Assembly: GCA_030609345.1 (NCBI GenBank)
Contig: JAUWCK010000055.1
Span: 1 to 6,935 of the forward strand
Reading direction: 5' to 3'
Source: Methanosarcinales archaeon
GTDB lineage: Archaea; Halobacteriota; Methanosarcinia; Methanosarcinales; Methanogasteraceae
DNA length: 6,935 bases
The position numbers and the translations under genes were made by a program. This document shows positions 5,757 to 6,935 of this stretch, one piece after another. How positions within the stretch are numbered: position 1 is the stretch's first letter; the number at the start of each line of letters is the position of its first letter. Under the pieces are notes generated by a model, which searched no databases, was not told the DNA's origin, and saw only the letters and a program-made list of their open reading frames with translations.

Positions 5757-6512
5757 CTAAGGTCCGGAATCGAGCACAACAGTCTCCATATCCTCCCCGA
5801 TCGTGACATCACAGCCGCAGTACTCGCGCACCGTCGCAACCATCTCATCCTCAAATCCAATCGTGTGCGGATACAGGTGCGTCAGGATGATCCGCCCAAC
5901 CGATACCCCGACCATCATCTCACCGAGCATCCGCGGCGTCGTGTGATTGGTGACATCAGGCACCGAGTCAGGAAACGAGCACTCATGAATCAGGAGGTCT
6001 GCGCCGCTTCCGAGCGCAGCGATGCTCTTTACTGGTTCGGTGTCGCCAGAGTACACGACCCGCACACGTCCCTCCTCGTCAGCGATGCCGTAGCCAAGCG
6101 AAGGCATCCCGTGTGCGGTCTTCGCGCAGATGATCTCATATCTTCCGAGCGAGACACGATCCTGATCAGCCATCTCAAAGACCTCGATATTCATCCTATC
6201 CAACATGTAAGGATACGCATCGAAAACCCGTGAAAGCCACTTTCTGGTGCCGGATGGTCCATATACCCGAAGATCGTGGCTTCCGCATAGCCATTTCGCC
6301 TTTATAAGACTCATGACATCTGCAACATGATCGAGATGCAGATGTGTGAGGAACACGTGCCCGATCGCTGCACAGTTCAGAAGGCGCGGAAGAACGCCGC
6401 TTCCGCAGTCGAACAATACCGGCGAATCGAGATTTACAAGAATGCCTGACTGCACCCGGTGCGGCTGGGGCATGGCAACTCCGGTCCCGATCAAGGTTAT
6501 CTCAATGGCCAT
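5757..6512 (-). CDS. RNase Z-like metallo-beta-lactamase-fold hydrolase
   Basis: The 251-residue protein has the full metal-binding set of the fold: THLHLDH (H57, H59, D61, H62), H134 in the segment TAHGMPSLGY, D157 in YSGDT, and H212 in THLYP. These ligands would hold two zinc ions. H176 in IHECSF corresponds to the conserved HE(A/C) motif of RNase Z and its relatives. Bona fide RNase Z cuts the 3' trailer from pre-tRNA and is usually about 300 residues with a protruding exosite; that insertion is not evident here, so a related phosphodiesterase or arylsulfatase-type hydrolase is also possible. It is cytoplasmic, with no signal peptide. The ATG at 6512 fits the N-terminal strand IEITLIGTG; no clear Shine-Dalgarno is seen, and a weak TATA-like ttttgaat about 25-30 bp upstream would give a leaderless transcript. 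It lies downstream of tRNA-Val on the same strand. Confidence 0.88.
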   Translation of the reverse strand: MAIEITLIGTGVAMPQPHRVQSGILVNLDSPVLFDCGSGVLPRLLNCAAIGHVFLTHLHLDHVADVMSLIKAKWLCGSHDLRVYGPSGTRKWLSRVFDAYPYMLDRMNIEVFEMADQDRVSLGRYEIICAKTAHGMPSLGYGIADEEGRVRVVYSGDTEPVKSIAALGSGADLLIHECSFPDSVPDVTNHTTPRMLGEMMVGVSVGRIILTHLYPHTIGFEDEMVATVREYCGCDVTIGEDMETVVLDSGP

Positions 6513-6707
6513 GGTTTACCAGAGGGGCGCACGATTCAAAAGATTTCCGCAAGTTGTGCGGTCTGTCCGGACTGGTAATGATGCGTTCCTGTTTGTTGTT
6601 GTGAGACATGGCAGGTACCCCGGATACGGCCGGCTGGAATACATGCGGCTGGCTGTAAGTGCCGTTTGGTAAGCCCCGCACCACCAGAGTGACATCTACA
6701 ACTTAAA

Positions 6708-6781
6708 TGGGCTCGCTGCGATTCGAACGCAGGATCCCCGCCATGTCAAGGCGATGTCATAACCGACTAGACCACGAGCCC
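6708..6781 (-). tRNA. tRNA-Val (anticodon GAC)
   Basis: On the - strand a full cloverleaf can be drawn. The acceptor stem GGGCTCG/CGAGCCC is perfect (6775-6781 with 6709-6715). The D arm is GTC/GAC. The anticodon stem TCGCC/GGCGG carries the loop TTGACAT, with anticodon GAC at 6745-6747. There is a 5-nt variable loop and a T arm CTGCG/CGCAG with the TTCGAAT loop. The discriminator is A (6708). The 3' CCA is not encoded and must be added after trimming. No intron is present. GAC reads the GUC and GUU valine codons. Confidence 0.95.
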
Positions 6782-6810
6782 GTGAATCATAAGTGTAAGT
6801 GGATGGATAG

Positions 6811-6820
6811 CAATATAAAC
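6811..6820. promoter_or_regulatory. TATA element between tRNA-Val and the endA-like gene, possibly bidirectional
   Basis: TATAAA at 6814-6819 lies 23-28 bp before the ATG at 6843, right for a leaderless + strand transcript. Read on the - strand the same bases give TTTATATT, about 30-38 bp before the mature tRNA 5' end at 6781, allowing a leader of around 9 nt for RNase P to remove. No other good TATA sequence occurs in the 61-bp gap. Confidence 0.6.
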
Positions 6821-6842
6821 ATTACGCGAACAAAACCAGACG

Positions 6843-6935
6843 ATGGAATGCGAACTACATGAGGATGTGCTGACAGCAGGAAGTGAAGCGGTCGAAGAAC
6901 TGTATGATCGTGGCTTCTACGGTCGCGTAAAGGAC
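6843..6935 (+). CDS. endA: N-terminus of probable tRNA-splicing endonuclease, 3' end outside window
   Basis: Only 31 codons are inside the window. An in-frame TAA at 6816-6818 lies upstream and the ATG at 6843 is the first ATG after it; the TATA spacing also supports this start. The peptide contains GSEAVEELYDRGFYGR, which resembles the N-terminal segment of archaeal EndA, where a short strand precedes an (A/I)xELYxxGxYGR helix-turn. EndA cuts the bulge-helix-bulge at intron borders in pre-tRNA and pre-rRNA. The catalytic Tyr, His and Lys lie in the C-terminal domain, outside this window, so the call cannot be confirmed here. The adjacent tRNA gene is consistent but weak support. Confidence 0.5.
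   Translation, partial: MECELHEDVLTAGSEAVEELYDRGFYGRVKD

Noticed and set aside
5730..6233. 167-codon + strand frame opposite the metallo-hydrolase
   Set aside because: Arg/His-rich translation opposite a gene with all metal-binding motifs intact.
6502..6684. 60-codon - strand frame between tRNA-Val and the hydrolase
   Set aside because: No family resemblance, no ribosome site, and it overlaps the hydrolase start. I see nothing convincing in 6513-6707.

Overview
The window looks like euryarchaeal DNA, most likely from a methanogen or methanotroph-type Methanomicrobia/Methanosarcinales lineage. Four things support this. There is a large surface protein ending in a PGF-CTERM archaeosortase signal. 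TATA boxes lie about 25-30 bp before start codons, giving leaderless or short-leader transcripts. A DUF2162 / MotA-TolQ-ExbB / DUF2149 gene trio, which I know from methanogens, is present. The tRNA gene is archaeal in type and does not encode its CCA end. I cannot name the species.

Layout on the + strand: (1) 2-2569, the 3' part of a secreted, probably heavily glycosylated, multi-Ig-domain surface protein, closed by a hairpin plus T-tract terminator. (2) 2669-3250, a single gene with its own TATA box: a degenerate acylphosphatase-like domain joined to a coiled-coil tail. (3) 3434-5096, a tightly packed operon of three membrane proteins: a seven-helix DUF2162 putative transporter, an ExbB/TolQ-like proton-channel subunit, and a small single-helix DUF2149 protein with ExbD-like topology. 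A 25-codon reading frame is coupled to its end by an ATGA overlap.

From 5171 to 6781 the genes run on the - strand. 5224-5756 looks like an eroded intergenic region: a 73-codon orphan frame, a decayed winged-helix C-terminus, an 11-bp tandem repeat, and an array of CGCAGAG heptamers in both orientations. Then come an RNase Z-like metallo-beta-lactamase-fold hydrolase (5757-6512), about 195 bp with no recognised gene, and tRNA-Val(GAC) (6708-6781). At the right edge a + strand gene begins at 6843 and runs off the window. Its N-terminus resembles archaeal tRNA-splicing endonuclease EndA. One TATA element (6811-6820) is correctly placed for both the tRNA and this gene.

The best candidate for an uncharacterised system is the operon at 3434-5096: a proton-motive-force-driven ExbB-type engine in a cell type that should have no outer membrane, paired with a cysteine-containing multi-pass membrane protein. 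The right end groups tRNA-related functions: a tRNA gene, an RNase Z-like hydrolase and a probable tRNA splicing nuclease.
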